A DNA stretch of 64,000 nt from a virus: the IMG/VR virus record IMGVR_UViG_3300030104_005063, positions 1 to 64,000 of that record; one strand, written 5' to 3'. The position numbers were made by a program, and so were the translations under genes. The notes under the pieces were generated by a model. That model had not been told where the DNA came from and ran no database searches. It saw nothing but the letters and a program-made list of their open reading frames with translations. This document shows, in pieces, positions 1 to 8,000 of the stretch (position 1 is the stretch's first letter; each line of letters opens with the position of its first letter).

Positions 1-614
1 TGAGTTTAAAATTAGAAGAGTTAGTAGGAAAGGTTCTCACAGAAGAACAATTTGATGAAGCTGCAGGTAAGAAGGATGCTTGTTACCACAAGGTAAAGGC
101 TCGTTACGATGTATGGCCATCTGCTTATGCTAGTGGTGCTTTGGTAAAGTGTCGTAAAGTTGGTGCAAAAAATTGGGGTAACAAGAGTAAAAAGAAAGAA
201 GGTGTTAATGAAGCTAGAGGAACTTGTTGGGTAGGATATCAACAAGTCGGTATGAAAAAGAAAGGCGATAAGATGGTGCCTAATTGTGTGAAAGAAATAT
301 ACTACGAAGAAAATGGTAAGGGTTATGGTTATACATTTGAATTTGGAGCTATTGAAGAGGCTGAATATCAAGGTCGTAAGGTAAAACTCAACAAGATTAT
401 GCAAGGTGACAAAAAGAAATTTAAAGTATATGTAAAAAATCCAAAGGGTAATGTCGTAAAGGTAAACTTCGGACAAGGTGGTGATGCCAAAGGTGGGACA
501 ATGAGAATCAGAAAATCTAATCCTGAGGCTCGTAAATCATTTAGGGCAAGGCACAATTGTGATAATCCAGGACCTAAACATAAAGCTCGTTATTGGAGTT
601 GTAGAAAGTGGTAA
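1..614 (+). CDS. Conserved phage protein, DUF5872-like N-terminus and FRARHNC...YWSC C-terminus (5' edge)
   Basis: The reading frame is open from the first base. The window begins TGAGTTTAAA, so an A just outside the window would give ATG, Ser, Leu, Lys; if so the protein is 204 residues and only one base is missing. Residues about 28-55 carry a YDVWPSAYASGALVKCRK segment typical of a small domain (DUF5872-like) of phage and giant-virus proteins. Residues about 180-204 end in an Arg/Cys-rich motif (FRARHNCDNPGP followed by ARYWSCRKW) shared by structural or head-associated proteins of marine T4-like phages. The protein is very basic. Its place just upstream of tail genes suggests a virion or assembly role, but no enzymatic function can be assigned. 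Confidence 0.7.
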   Translation, partial: SLKLEELVGKVLTEEQFDEAAGKKDACYHKVKARYDVWPSAYASGALVKCRKVGAKNWGNKSKKKEGVNEARGTCWVGYQQVGMKKKGDKMVPNCVKEIYYEENGKGYGYTFEFGAIEEAEYQGRKVKLNKIMQGDKKKFKVYVKNPKGNVVKVNFGQGGDAKGGTMRIRKSNPEARKSFRARHNCDNPGPKHKARYWSCRKW

Positions 615-618
615 AATT

Positions 619-951
619 ATGGCTGTTCAACTACTAGATAAAACTCTTGTGATGAAACCTCGTAGGTCACATCATGTAAAACCTGTTAGGGTAGAAGAAG
701 TGGTTGATGAGACTATTGAGAATGTATATGGAGAACCAAAAGCCGATAGGTTCGATGAAATAATAGACTTACTGAAACAAGGTAATATTCATGGAGAGAA
801 GGAGAACATAACTTTAGGAGTGGTTGATGTTCCTATTGAGAAACAAATATCAATAGATAAAGTTTCAACTAAAGGATTAAAATCTGAAGAGTACGCTAAC
901 AACACAGAAAGTAAGTTAGATAAACTAAGGAAACTACGCCGTGGCAATTAA
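619..951 (+). CDS. Hypothetical protein upstream of gp15-like gene
   Basis: I chose the ATG four bases after the preceding stop, giving 110 residues (MAVQLLDKTL...); the longer open frame starting at 559 would overlap the upstream gene by 56 bases. The protein is charged and without cysteines, membrane segments or a recognisable domain; its C-terminus is a Lys/Arg-rich helix (SKLDKLRKLRRGN). The last 11 bases overlap the GTG start of the next gene, which implies translational coupling. By position between a structural-type gene and a gp15-like gene it may be a neck or tail-completion accessory, but that is only context. Confidence 0.6.
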   Translation: MAVQLLDKTLVMKPRRSHHVKPVRVEEVVDETIENVYGEPKADRFDEIIDLLKQGNIHGEKENITLGVVDVPIEKQISIDKVSTKGLKSEEYANNTESKLDKLRKLRRGN

Positions 952-1783
952 ACCAATAACAAATGATAATGCTAATTATGAGTCTAATGTAAATCGTGAG
1001 TCACAAACAAGCATTAGAAGTGAGAAAGGTAATCCTAAAGTAGTTATCAAAAAACCAGGTGGTCAAAATGCTGGTAAGGGATTCTCTATTGGTGTAAAAG
1101 AAATTGATACGGCAGTTATCAAACACATCCGAAACATAATGAAACCAAAGATAAAGGAGCAAAATGAGATTATTTCTGTGCCCGTTCTTTATGGTAATGA
1201 AGAAAGATGGAAGTCTATAAAAGATAGAGGAACACTAAGAGATAAAAACGGCGTGATAATTTTACCGATAATCGTAATTAAAAGAACATCTTTGGCGATG
1301 AATGACCAATTACCATTTTCATTTGATAACGATGTAAAAGGTAAGTTCATAAATGTTGTTCGTTCAAGTAGTGGTTGGAGTAAAAACAATAGGTATGATA
1401 GGTTTGCTGTTTTGACAGGTCAACAACCTGTACAAGAGTTTGTAAAGACAGGCATGCCTGATTTTGTGATTTGTAGTTATAGTGTAGTTATGATGACATC
1501 TTTTATAGAACAGATGAACGACCTAAATAATCTTTGGATAGAACACTTAGAAACTTATTTTGGTGACCAAACTAGTTATCGTTTTCTATCATCTCTTTCT
1601 GGTGATATATCAAATGAAGTAGAAATGGAATCACAAGGTGAGAGAATGATACGAAATGAATTAACTATTGAGATAAAAGGATATATGATACCTGAGTTTA
1701 CCGATACGGTATTTGGTAAAACTGCTGAATTGAGTAGAGCTTATACACCAAAAAAAGTCAGTTTTTCTGAAAAACTTTTATAA
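941..1783 (+). CDS. gp15-like tail terminator / sheath stabiliser
   Basis: This 280-residue protein starts at GTG, overlapping the previous gene by 11 bases. It has the layout I recall for T4 gp15 (272 residues): an early segment 'VPVLYGNEERW', then a stretch reading ILPIIVIKRTSLAMND, a central YDRFAVLTGQQPVQEF/ICSYSVVMMTSFIEQMNDL region, and a late IRNELTIEIKGYMIPEF strand matching the gp15 'FEVNGWMYPP' region. gp15 caps the tail tube and sheath and joins tail to neck. The N-terminal 60 residues are polar and probably disordered. Gene order (before sheath and tube) agrees. The assignment rests on remembered motif spacing, so an alternative neck protein is possible. Confidence 0.6.
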   Translation: MAIKPITNDNANYESNVNRESQTSIRSEKGNPKVVIKKPGGQNAGKGFSIGVKEIDTAVIKHIRNIMKPKIKEQNEIISVPVLYGNEERWKSIKDRGTLRDKNGVIILPIIVIKRTSLAMNDQLPFSFDNDVKGKFINVVRSSSGWSKNNRYDRFAVLTGQQPVQEFVKTGMPDFVICSYSVVMMTSFIEQMNDLNNLWIEHLETYFGDQTSYRFLSSLSGDISNEVEMESQGERMIRNELTIEIKGYMIPEFTDTVFGKTAELSRAYTPKKVSFSEKLL

Positions 1784-1801
1784 TTATATATGTATATAAT
1801 T
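1782..1801. repeat. Perfect AT palindrome in the gap before a small gene
   Basis: AATTATATA, a two-base TG spacer, then TATATAATT form a perfect 9-bp inverted repeat directly after the gp15-like stop codon and 29 bases before the next start. It could be an operator or part of a promoter; there is no T tract, so a terminator is unlikely. Confidence 0.4.
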
Positions 1802-1830
1802 GTTATAACAAAATAAACAAGAGGTTTTAA

Positions 1831-2130
1831 ATGTCAGAAATTAAATTTACAGATGATGAACTAAAATCAATTCAAGAAATTAGTAATAAGAATAATGCGA
1901 TTACTAATCGTTTTGGTCAATTAGCAATTGCTAAAATTAATTTAGAAAAACAATCTGAACAAGTAGAAGAAGAAGAGTTTAAACTTCATGAAGAGTTAGA
2001 AGCCCTTAGAAAAGAAGAACAAGAAACTCTTAATAGTATCACAGAGAAGTATGGTCCTGGTACTTTAGATCCTACAACAGGTGTTTATACACCAACAACT
2101 GAAATTCAAACACCAGAATCGGAAAAATAG
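1831..2130 (+). CDS. Small coiled-coil structural-region protein
   Basis: A 99-residue acidic protein with ATG preceded by a GAGG ribosome site. Residues about 40-70 (Leu/Glu/Lys-rich) are predicted by eye to be a coiled coil, and the C-terminal 25 residues are Thr/Pro-rich and flexible. Similar short helical proteins often accompany tail genes in marine T4-like phages, but I cannot name its role. It lies between the gp15-like and sheath genes, separated from both by short AT-rich gaps, the first of which holds a perfect palindrome. Confidence 0.65.
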   Translation: MSEIKFTDDELKSIQEISNKNNAITNRFGQLAIAKINLEKQSEQVEEEEFKLHEELEALRKEEQETLNSITEKYGPGTLDPTTGVYTPTTEIQTPESEK

Positions 2131-2160
2131 AATAACTTTTTCAGTCTTTCAAAAAATCAG

Positions 2161-2175
2161 TAATATTTATATATG
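2161..2175 (+). promoter_or_regulatory. ATATTTAT motif, candidate late promoter of the sheath gene
   Basis: TAATATTTATATATG lies 42 bases upstream of the sheath ATG in an 86-base gap. The same core recurs in most other sizeable gaps of the window, always in this orientation. Confidence 0.4.
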
Positions 2176-2216
2176 AATAATTATATTTAAATCTTACCTA
2201 AATTTGGAGACAGCAA

Positions 2217-4121
2217 ATGGCTGAAAAAATTGTATCACCAGGTGTATTTACAAATGAAATAGACCAATCATTTTTACCTGCAACTGCCGGTCCAATTGGA
2301 GCAGCTGTTGTCGGTCCAACAGTAAAAGGTCCTGTATTAGAACCAACGGTTGTAACTTCTTACAGTGAGTTTGTCAATATTTTCGGAGAGTTAGTAGAAA
2401 GTGGTAGTGACAAATATCAGTTTTTAACATCACACACCGCTAAAGAATATTTAAGACAAGGTGGTCCTTTAACAGTTGTTAGGGTTGCTGAACCAGAAGG
2501 TAACACAGCAAAAGCTACTGCACAAATTAATAGTGGTTCAACTTCAAATGAGTTATTTACACTTGAAGCTTTAGGTGACGGACCTCAATTTAATAATTTT
2601 GTAGGAACAGGTTCAAATTTTGGAACTAACGGCACACTACCAGTAAGAACTCACTCTGTTTCTAACAATCAACTTTTGTCTGGTAGTTATGGGGGAAGAG
2701 CTGATAATTTTAGATTTGAAATATCATCTAGGAATCTTGCTAAAGGTACTTTTACTTTAGTACTTCGTCAAGGTAATGATTCAAATAATAAAAAAGTAAT
2801 TATTGAAACTCATGAAAATTTATCACTTGATCCAGCATCTACAGATTATATTTTAAAAAGAATAGGAAATCAAACATCAACTGTTGTTGTTGAAGATGGA
2901 CTTGCTTATGTTAGACCAAGTGGAGAGTATCCAAATCGTTCAAATTTTGTTCGTGTCAGTAGTCTTCCAGATAACAGAAAGACACCAAATTATTTAGATG
3001 AAAATGGTGATGTAACTTCTGCATATTCTTCTAACTCGGGCTCTTTCTTTCCATTACTTGGTAGTGGAAGTTATGGTGGTGCTTTTGGAGCTGGTACAGA
3101 TATAGCTGGTAATGCTCTAGTGGGTACACAGACCGGACAAACTGCCGGTTCAAATGGTGACCAAAATCAACAACACCCATTTGGTTTTTACGAGAATATT
3201 TCTGCGACAAATAGTCAAGGTATTGATATGGCTACTTCTGCTGCAAGACCATCTGGTACAACACCAAATGGTGGATATGCTACGGCTTTAAGTATCTTAT
3301 CTAACAAAGACGAGTACGATATAAACTTACTTTTCCTACCTGGTGTAATTGACCAATTGGCAAATCACTCTGCTATTATAGGACAAGCTATTGAAGTGTG
3401 TGAGGATAGAGGTGACTGTTTCTTAGTATATGACAATACCGCTTTGACCTCTAATGTGGCTACTGCAAAAGCAAACACAGAAGCTCGTAATTCTAGTTAT
3501 GCTGCTGTCTACTATCCTTGGATACAAATTCAAGATGCTACTGCTGTAGTAAATAGATATGTACCACCATCAGTTGTTATTGCTGGTGTTTATCACTTCA
3601 ATGATACTGTAGGACAACCTTGGTTTGCTCCTGCTGGTTTAAATAGAGGTGGGATAGATAGTGCCGTACAGGCATATAGAAAATTAACACAAAGTAATAG
3701 AGATGACCTTTATGAATCAAATGTCAATCCTATTGCTACCTTTCCTGGTCAAGGTGTTACTGTCTTTGGACAGAAAACAACACAGAAGAAAGCTTCTGCT
3801 CTTGACCGAGTAAATGTAAGAAGATTATTAATCAATCTTAAGAAGTTCGTTGCTAACTCTTCAAGAACTCTTGTTTTTGAACAAAATACAAGTGATTTAC
3901 GAAATCAGTTCTTGAATGTGGTGAACCCATATATGGAACAAGTACAGGCAAATCAAGGTCTGAATGCTTTCAGAGTGGTAATGGATGATTCTAATAATAC
4001 ACCAGAGACTATAGACAGAAATCAGTTGATTGGTCAGATATTTATTCAACCAGCCAGAACTGCTGAATTCATTGTATTAGACTTTGTTGTTCAACCAACC
4101 GGAGCTGCTTTTCCTGAGTAA
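2217..4121 (+). CDS. Tail sheath protein, gp18-like
   Basis: The 634-residue product matches T4-type contractile sheath proteins (T4 gp18 is about 660). The N-terminus (MAEKIVSPGVFTNEIDQSF) is the diagnostic sheath opening; the phrase AAVVGPTVKGP follows, then the TVVTSYSEFVNIFG segment. The C-terminal third (ASALDRVNVRRLLINLKKF) and the final IVLDFVVQPTGA strand form the conserved core that contracts around the tube. The middle (about residues 90-300) is Gly/Ser/Asn-rich and corresponds to the variable surface-exposed insertion. An ATATTTAT motif precedes it and a GGAGA ribosome site lies upstream of ATG. It acts in the virion tail. Confidence 0.95.
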   Translation: MAEKIVSPGVFTNEIDQSFLPATAGPIGAAVVGPTVKGPVLEPTVVTSYSEFVNIFGELVESGSDKYQFLTSHTAKEYLRQGGPLTVVRVAEPEGNTAKATAQINSGSTSNELFTLEALGDGPQFNNFVGTGSNFGTNGTLPVRTHSVSNNQLLSGSYGGRADNFRFEISSRNLAKGTFTLVLRQGNDSNNKKVIIETHENLSLDPASTDYILKRIGNQTSTVVVEDGLAYVRPSGEYPNRSNFVRVSSLPDNRKTPNYLDENGDVTSAYSSNSGSFFPLLGSGSYGGAFGAGTDIAGNALVGTQTGQTAGSNGDQNQQHPFGFYENISATNSQGIDMATSAARPSGTTPNGGYATALSILSNKDEYDINLLFLPGVIDQLANHSAIIGQAIEVCEDRGDCFLVYDNTALTSNVATAKANTEARNSSYAAVYYPWIQIQDATAVVNRYVPPSVVIAGVYHFNDTVGQPWFAPAGLNRGGIDSAVQAYRKLTQSNRDDLYESNVNPIATFPGQGVTVFGQKTTQKKASALDRVNVRRLLINLKKFVANSSRTLVFEQNTSDLRNQFLNVVNPYMEQVQANQGLNAFRVVMDDSNNTPETIDRNQLIGQIFIQPARTAEFIVLDFVVQPTGAAFPE

Positions 4122-4134
4122 TTTTTAGGAAAAG
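4108..4134 (+). other. Stem-loop spanning the sheath stop codon
   Basis: CTTTTCCT and AGGAAAAG form a perfect 8-bp stem around an 11-base loop that contains the sheath stop codon. No T tract follows; it may stabilise the highly expressed sheath mRNA or partly attenuate read-through into the tube gene. Confidence 0.4.
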
Positions 4135-4136
4135 AG

Positions 4137-4150
4137 ATATTTATTACTAA
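4137..4150 (+). promoter_or_regulatory. ATATTTAT motif before the tail tube gene
   Basis: ATATTTATTACTAA lies between the sheath stem-loop and the AGGAG ribosome site of the tube gene, about 20 bases before ATG. It resembles the motif upstream of the sheath gene. Confidence 0.35.
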
Positions 4151-4163
4151 TAGGAGATAAATA

Positions 4164-4652
4164 ATGGCCGAATTACTAGAAGCGAATAAGATATTTTATA
4201 CACCATATGAACCTAAGTTAAAAAATAGGTTTATTATGGAAATATCGGGTATTCCAGCCTTTACAATCAAAACAGCACAAAGACCACAAATAACTTTTGA
4301 TGAAGTTGTTTTGGAACACATGAATATTACAAGGTATGTAAAGGGTAAAGGTAGATGGCAAACTCTACAAATTACATTATACGATCCTATTGTTCCATCT
4401 GCAGCTTCTGCTGTTATAGAATGGATAAGATTACACCACGAAAGTGCTACTGGTCGTGATGGATACGCAGATTTTTATAAAAAGAACATCACTTTTCAAG
4501 TATTAGGACCTGTAGGAGATATAATTGAGAAATGGACATTGAACGGTGCTTATATCTCAGACGCTGCTTTTGGTGATTTAGATTTTAGTGATTCCAATCC
4601 TGTTGAAATCACATTAACCTTAAGATACGACTACGCTATATTGGAGTTCTAA
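4164..4652 (+). CDS. Tail tube protein, gp19-like
   Basis: A 162-residue protein of the T4 gp19 tail tube family (T4 gp19 is 163). Visible family features are the early 'KNRFIMEISGIPAF' strand, 'WQTLQITLYDPI' and the terminal ISDAAFGDLDFSDSN then EITLTLRYDYAILEF, which are the beta strands of the hexameric inner tube. It lies directly after the sheath gene as in T4, has its own AGGAG ribosome site, and its stop overlaps the next start (TAATG). It forms the rigid inner tube through which DNA passes. Confidence 0.95.
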   Translation: MAELLEANKIFYTPYEPKLKNRFIMEISGIPAFTIKTAQRPQITFDEVVLEHMNITRYVKGKGRWQTLQITLYDPIVPSAASAVIEWIRLHHESATGRDGYADFYKKNITFQVLGPVGDIIEKWTLNGAYISDAAFGDLDFSDSNPVEITLTLRYDYAILEF

Positions 4653-4846
4653 TGAAAAACATACTTAAATTAATACTTTCTGCTTTTATTCTTTTCGGTG
4701 CTGTACCAACAGTAAATGCTATGGACATGAACATGGCTGGTATGGAAGAAATTAAAAAGAAGAAAAAGAAGAAAGGTAAGAAGATTGGTAAAAAAGGAAA
4801 GAAATCTAAGAAAGGTTTCTTTTCAAAAATCTTCGGTTCAAAGTAG
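4652..4846 (+). CDS. Exported lysine-rich small peptide
   Basis: A 64-residue protein whose ATG overlaps the tube stop codon. Residues 1-23 look like a signal peptide (MKN, then a hydrophobic stretch, then VNA at the likely cleavage site). The mature part is short, Met-rich (MDMNMAGMEE) and then strongly cationic: 17 of its last 32 residues are Lys, including seven in a row, ending in GFFSKIFGSK, which looks like an amphipathic membrane-active tail. I recognise no family. It may act on the envelope or bind nucleic acid or polyanions in the periplasm. Placement inside the tail operon between tube and gp26-like genes is unusual. Confidence 0.7.
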   Translation: MKNILKLILSAFILFGAVPTVNAMDMNMAGMEEIKKKKKKKGKKIGKKGKKSKKGFFSKIFGSK

Positions 4847-4876
4847 TAAATAGTTACATAACACTAAGGAGTTATA

Positions 4877-5629
4877 ATGTCAGAACATAAGTTCCCTACG
4901 GAAGTTATTGATTTACCGTCTGGTGGAAAAGTATATTCAAAAGACTCACCACTTGCTGATGGTAAAATCGAATTAAAATATATGACCACAAAAGAAGAAG
5001 ACATTCTCATGTCTGAAAACCTTATAAAAAAAGGTGTGGTTATTGATAAATTATTAGATAGTCTTATCGTTACCAAAGGTGTCAAACAAGAACATTTGGT
5101 TTTAGGTGATAAGAATGCTGTATTGGTTGCTGCTCGTATTCTTGCTTATGGTCCCGAATATACTGCAGAAGTAACTAATCCAAAAAATATTGAACAAACA
5201 GTAGAACATACCTTTGACCTTACTGAATGTCCGTTCAAAGAAGCAGTCGATGGAGTAGATTATAGTGGTAATTCCTTTGACTTTGAAACACCAATTGGAA
5301 AAAACAAAATAAAGTTTAAATTACTCACAGGTGTTGAAGAAAAATTAATTGAAAAAGATTTAGACCAATCAAAAAAATATGGTTATAATACTGAAATATC
5401 AACACGACTTCGTTACACTATCATCGAAGTTGATGGTGATAATAAACCAGAAACAATAACTGCCTTTTCACAAAATATGTTGGCTCGTGACTCTGTGGCA
5501 TTGAGAAATTACATTCAAGAAATTTCTCCCGATATTGATTTGACATCGGAAATTGAGATAGGAGGTGAAGCTGTGAGTGTGTCAATTCCACTTACAGTTG
5601 AGTTTTTTTGGCCTAAGTCCATCCAATAA
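4877..5629 (+). CDS. gp26-like baseplate hub / tail assembly protein
   Basis: The 250-residue product opens FPTEVIDLPSGGKVY, continues with LKYMTTKEEDILMSENLI and IDKLLDSLI, and has DKNAVLVAARILAYG near residue 85, all hallmarks of the T4 baseplate protein family that includes gp26 and its longer marine relatives. Such proteins act in baseplate hub or tail-tube assembly. ATG is preceded by AAGGAG. The 3' end overlaps the next gene by 53 bases in another frame, an arrangement recalling paired tail assembly chaperones. Confidence 0.75.
   Translation: MSEHKFPTEVIDLPSGGKVYSKDSPLADGKIELKYMTTKEEDILMSENLIKKGVVIDKLLDSLIVTKGVKQEHLVLGDKNAVLVAARILAYGPEYTAEVTNPKNIEQTVEHTFDLTECPFKEAVDGVDYSGNSFDFETPIGKNKIKFKLLTGVEEKLIEKDLDQSKKYGYNTEISTRLRYTIIEVDGDNKPETITAFSQNMLARDSVALRNYIQEISPDIDLTSEIEIGGEAVSVSIPLTVEFFWPKSIQ
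5560..5568 (+). promoter_or_regulatory. Full-length Shine-Dalgarno inside the gp26-like gene
   Basis: AGGAGGTGA, a full match to the anti-SD, lies inside the gp26-like coding sequence, 8 bases before a GTG in the +1 frame at 5577. A stop (TGA at 5574) in that frame just upstream fixes 5577 as the first usable start, so the downstream protein is probably made by internal initiation rather than frameshifting. Confidence 0.6.
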
Positions 5630-5831
5630 ATTAGACATACATCAATCTATTTTTTATTTTATATATGGGACACCTGGATTTACATTTAGTGATGTCTATA
5701 ATATGCCTGTTCATTTAAAAAACTTTTATCTACGAGAGTTTATGGATTTTAAAAAGAAAGAAAAAGAGCAAATAGATAACGCACAACCAAAACAACAGTC
5801 AACAATCCCTCGTAGATTTTCCCCTAAATAA
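5577..5831 (+). CDS. Small tail/baseplate assembly protein (gp51-like position)
   Basis: An 84-residue protein beginning at GTG inside the gp26-like gene, in the +1 frame, behind a perfect Shine-Dalgarno. The segment GFTFSDVYNMPVHLKNFYLREF resembles the 'helix, NMP, helix' core of T4 gp51 and of second members of tail assembly chaperone pairs; the C-terminus is Lys/Gln-rich and probably flexible. T4 gp51 is a baseplate hub assembly catalyst not found in virions. A run of seven T residues in the overlap could also allow slippage, so a fusion product cannot be excluded. Confidence 0.65.
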   Translation: MCQFHLQLSFFGLSPSNKLDIHQSIFYFIYGTPGFTFSDVYNMPVHLKNFYLREFMDFKKKEKEQIDNAQPKQQSTIPRRFSPK

Positions 5832-5840
5832 CTCTTTTCT

Positions 5841-5861
5841 TTATATTTATTAATGTATATA
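5841..5861 (+). promoter_or_regulatory. ATATTTAT motif before the tape-measure unit
   Basis: TTATATTTATTAATGTATAT lies just before the AGGAGA ribosome site of the 73-residue gene, in a 43-base gap. It matches the copy before ssb closely (ATATTTAT, then an ATGTA element). Confidence 0.4.
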
Positions 5862-5874
5862 GGAGAACTGTATC

Positions 5875-6096
5875 ATGTCGTTTATGAGTAATAAAGCAAT
5901 ATTGAAAGAAGGTATAATTGATTCAATTGTAAAAAAACTTTTTTTAAATAGAGCATTGAAAAAAGATAAAGGGTTTCAAAAACAAGTCAAAAAATTAAAT
6001 AAGGCTCTATCTGATTTTGAGAAAGCAGCTAATGCTGAAATGAAACTTATGGATCCAAACGCAAAACCAATAAAAGTAGACAAGTATAAAATTTAG
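5875..6096 (+). CDS. Small basic protein before tape measure
   Basis: A 73-residue Lys-rich, helical protein (MSFMSNKAILKEGIIDSIVKK...), with ATG 12 bases after AGGAGA. Residues about 15-55 look like one amphipathic helix with 'LNKALSDFEKA'. No family recognised. It is separated by two bases from the tape-measure gene, so it is probably translated together with it and may be a tail-assembly or tape-measure accessory. Confidence 0.65.
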   Translation: MSFMSNKAILKEGIIDSIVKKLFLNRALKKDKGFQKQVKKLNKALSDFEKAANAEMKLMDPNAKPIKVDKYKI

Positions 6097-6098
6097 AT

Positions 6099-8000
6099 AT
6101 GGCTGAAGATCCAAAAAAATTAGCAGAAGCTCAAAGAATTGCCAATAAGGCGATGGAAGAGGGTGTTGGAATTCAAAGGAATTTTGGTGAACTTTTAAAT
6201 CAAAACATTAAGACTTCTGGTAAACTTAATAGTATCATAAAAAACCGTCTTGAGACTATGAAGGCTATTGATGGTAGTCTTAAAGACCAATCTAAAAGTA
6301 TACTCGATAGCACCAAGTTAGAATCTCAATTACAATCTATATCTAAAAAACTTGCCGATAGTCGTAATAAAAGTGGTCAATTTCAAAAAGGTTATAATAA
6401 TCTTACTATAGCTGCTCTAAAAACTGATAAAGAGGGATTAAAAGCTGGTATAGAAAGAGTAAAGGCAATGAAAGAACTCAACGATGTTACAGGAGGGTTA
6501 GTTGAAAAAGCAGAAAATTTTGTAAAGGCAATTAGTGTTGGTGCAATATTTGCATCTTTAGTTGCAGCAGCAAAAAAGTTTGGTGCAACATTAGATACTA
6601 TCGGTCAACAATTTGGAAGTTTAGATGTTTTAGGAAAACCTGTCACCGATAATTTATTAAATTCACAGATAGAAGCTATTAAACTTGGTGGAAGTATACA
6701 AGATGTAGCCAGCATAACAAATACATTAGCATCAAACTTTGGAATGTCTTTAGAAGAGGCCAGTAAACTATCTGGTAAGGTTTTTGATACGAGTAAAGCT
6801 TTAGGATTATCTGCCGATGAAAGTGCAAATTTATTTGGTGCTCTAACACAAGTTGCTAATTTATCGGCTGAACAAGCTGAGTCACTTGCTGAAGGAGCTT
6901 TTCAATTAGCCAGACAAAGAGGAGTTGCTCCATCTGCTGTTCTTAGAGATATAAGTGGTTCAGCTGAAGAAATTGCTTTGTTTACAAAAGGTGGTGGTGA
7001 CAACATAGCAGAGGCAGCCGTTCAAGCAAGAAGTTTGGGGATGTCATTATCACAGACCGCGAAAATTGCTGAAGGATTATTAGATTTTGAAAGTTCTATA
7101 ACGAAAGAGGTTGAAGCTTCTGTATTAATAGGTAGACAAATTAATCTTCAGAAGGCAAGAGAGGCTGCCCTTAGTGGTGATATTGCCGGTGCCATGGAAG
7201 AGGTTGTAAAACAAGTTGGTTCGGAACAAGACTTTTTAAATTTAAATCTTATACAAAGAAAAGCTCTTGCTGACTCCATTGGGGTTTCAGTAAACGAGAT
7301 GGCAAAGTTAGTTGGACAAAGTGACAAACTATCCCTAAGTGGTGCTATGGCAGCTGGTAGTTTTGAAGATTTATTGGGTGAGGAAGGTATATCAACCATA
7401 AGTCAATTAACAAATACTATAAAGTCATTAGGTGCTTCACTAGTGAATAGTTTAGGTCCTGCTTTGATGGCAGTAACATCAGTTTTATTACCTTTCGTAA
7501 ATATGGCGGGTAGTTTAGTTAAAACTTTAAGTGAAATGGGAGCAATACTACCTATTGTTGCTGCTGGTCTTGCTTATATGGCTACTCAATCAGCAATTGG
7601 AACGGCAAAATCTATTAGGAATGCATACGCTAAAATGGCTGAGAATTCTTTTAAACTACCATTTCCAGCAAGTTTAGCAGCTGGTATTGCAGGTGCTGCA
7701 GCTATTGCTGCAATTGTTGCTCAATCAAGAAATGTAGATGACTTCACATCTAGTCCTGGTGGTATCACAACAATGATGGGACCTGCTGGTGTATTTAGTT
7801 TGAACCCAAGAGACTCTGTATTGGCAACAACCAATCCAATACCTGTAAATGATTTAAGGTCTTTTCCAGCAAGCACACAACAAGTTGCTACTAATGGTGG
7901 TGGAGAATATGTGCTCCGAGCTGAAGGAAATGACTTAGTAGCAAGAATTGCTTTAGGTGCGAATTTTGGTGGTGGTAGTCCTAGTGAGGGTATGGCATAA
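6099..8000 (+). CDS. Tail tape measure-like protein
   Basis: A 633-residue protein with a long helical, Ala/Leu/Ser-rich body and no cysteines. Residues about 1-135 are helical and coiled-coil-like; residues about 140-165 are hydrophobic (ISVGAIFASLVAAAKKFG); the centre has repeated Ala/Gly-rich helices (LSADESANLFGALTQVANLS and similar), typical of tape-measure proteins; residues about 445-500 and 525-550 are hydrophobic and could insert into the membrane. The size is close to T4 gp29 (590), which fixes tail length. Position after tube and baseplate assembly genes and before baseplate genes supports this. Its stop overlaps the next ATG (TAATG). Confidence 0.7.
   Translation: MAEDPKKLAEAQRIANKAMEEGVGIQRNFGELLNQNIKTSGKLNSIIKNRLETMKAIDGSLKDQSKSILDSTKLESQLQSISKKLADSRNKSGQFQKGYNNLTIAALKTDKEGLKAGIERVKAMKELNDVTGGLVEKAENFVKAISVGAIFASLVAAAKKFGATLDTIGQQFGSLDVLGKPVTDNLLNSQIEAIKLGGSIQDVASITNTLASNFGMSLEEASKLSGKVFDTSKALGLSADESANLFGALTQVANLSAEQAESLAEGAFQLARQRGVAPSAVLRDISGSAEEIALFTKGGGDNIAEAAVQARSLGMSLSQTAKIAEGLLDFESSITKEVEASVLIGRQINLQKAREAALSGDIAGAMEEVVKQVGSEQDFLNLNLIQRKALADSIGVSVNEMAKLVGQSDKLSLSGAMAAGSFEDLLGEEGISTISQLTNTIKSLGASLVNSLGPALMAVTSVLLPFVNMAGSLVKTLSEMGAILPIVAAGLAYMATQSAIGTAKSIRNAYAKMAENSFKLPFPASLAAGIAGAAAIAAIVAQSRNVDDFTSSPGGITTMMGPAGVFSLNPRDSVLATTNPIPVNDLRSFPASTQQVATNGGGEYVLRAEGNDLVARIALGANFGGGSPSEGMA

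Noticed and set aside
21-476. Long open frame on the minus strand opposite the first gene
   Set aside because: It lies antisense to a gene with strong codon structure and recognisable motifs. All supported genes are on the + strand. The same holds for the other minus-strand frames.
5577-5640. Programmed frameshift at TTTTTTT
   Set aside because: The needed shift is +1, the run suits -1 better, and a perfect SD with GTG gives a simpler explanation.
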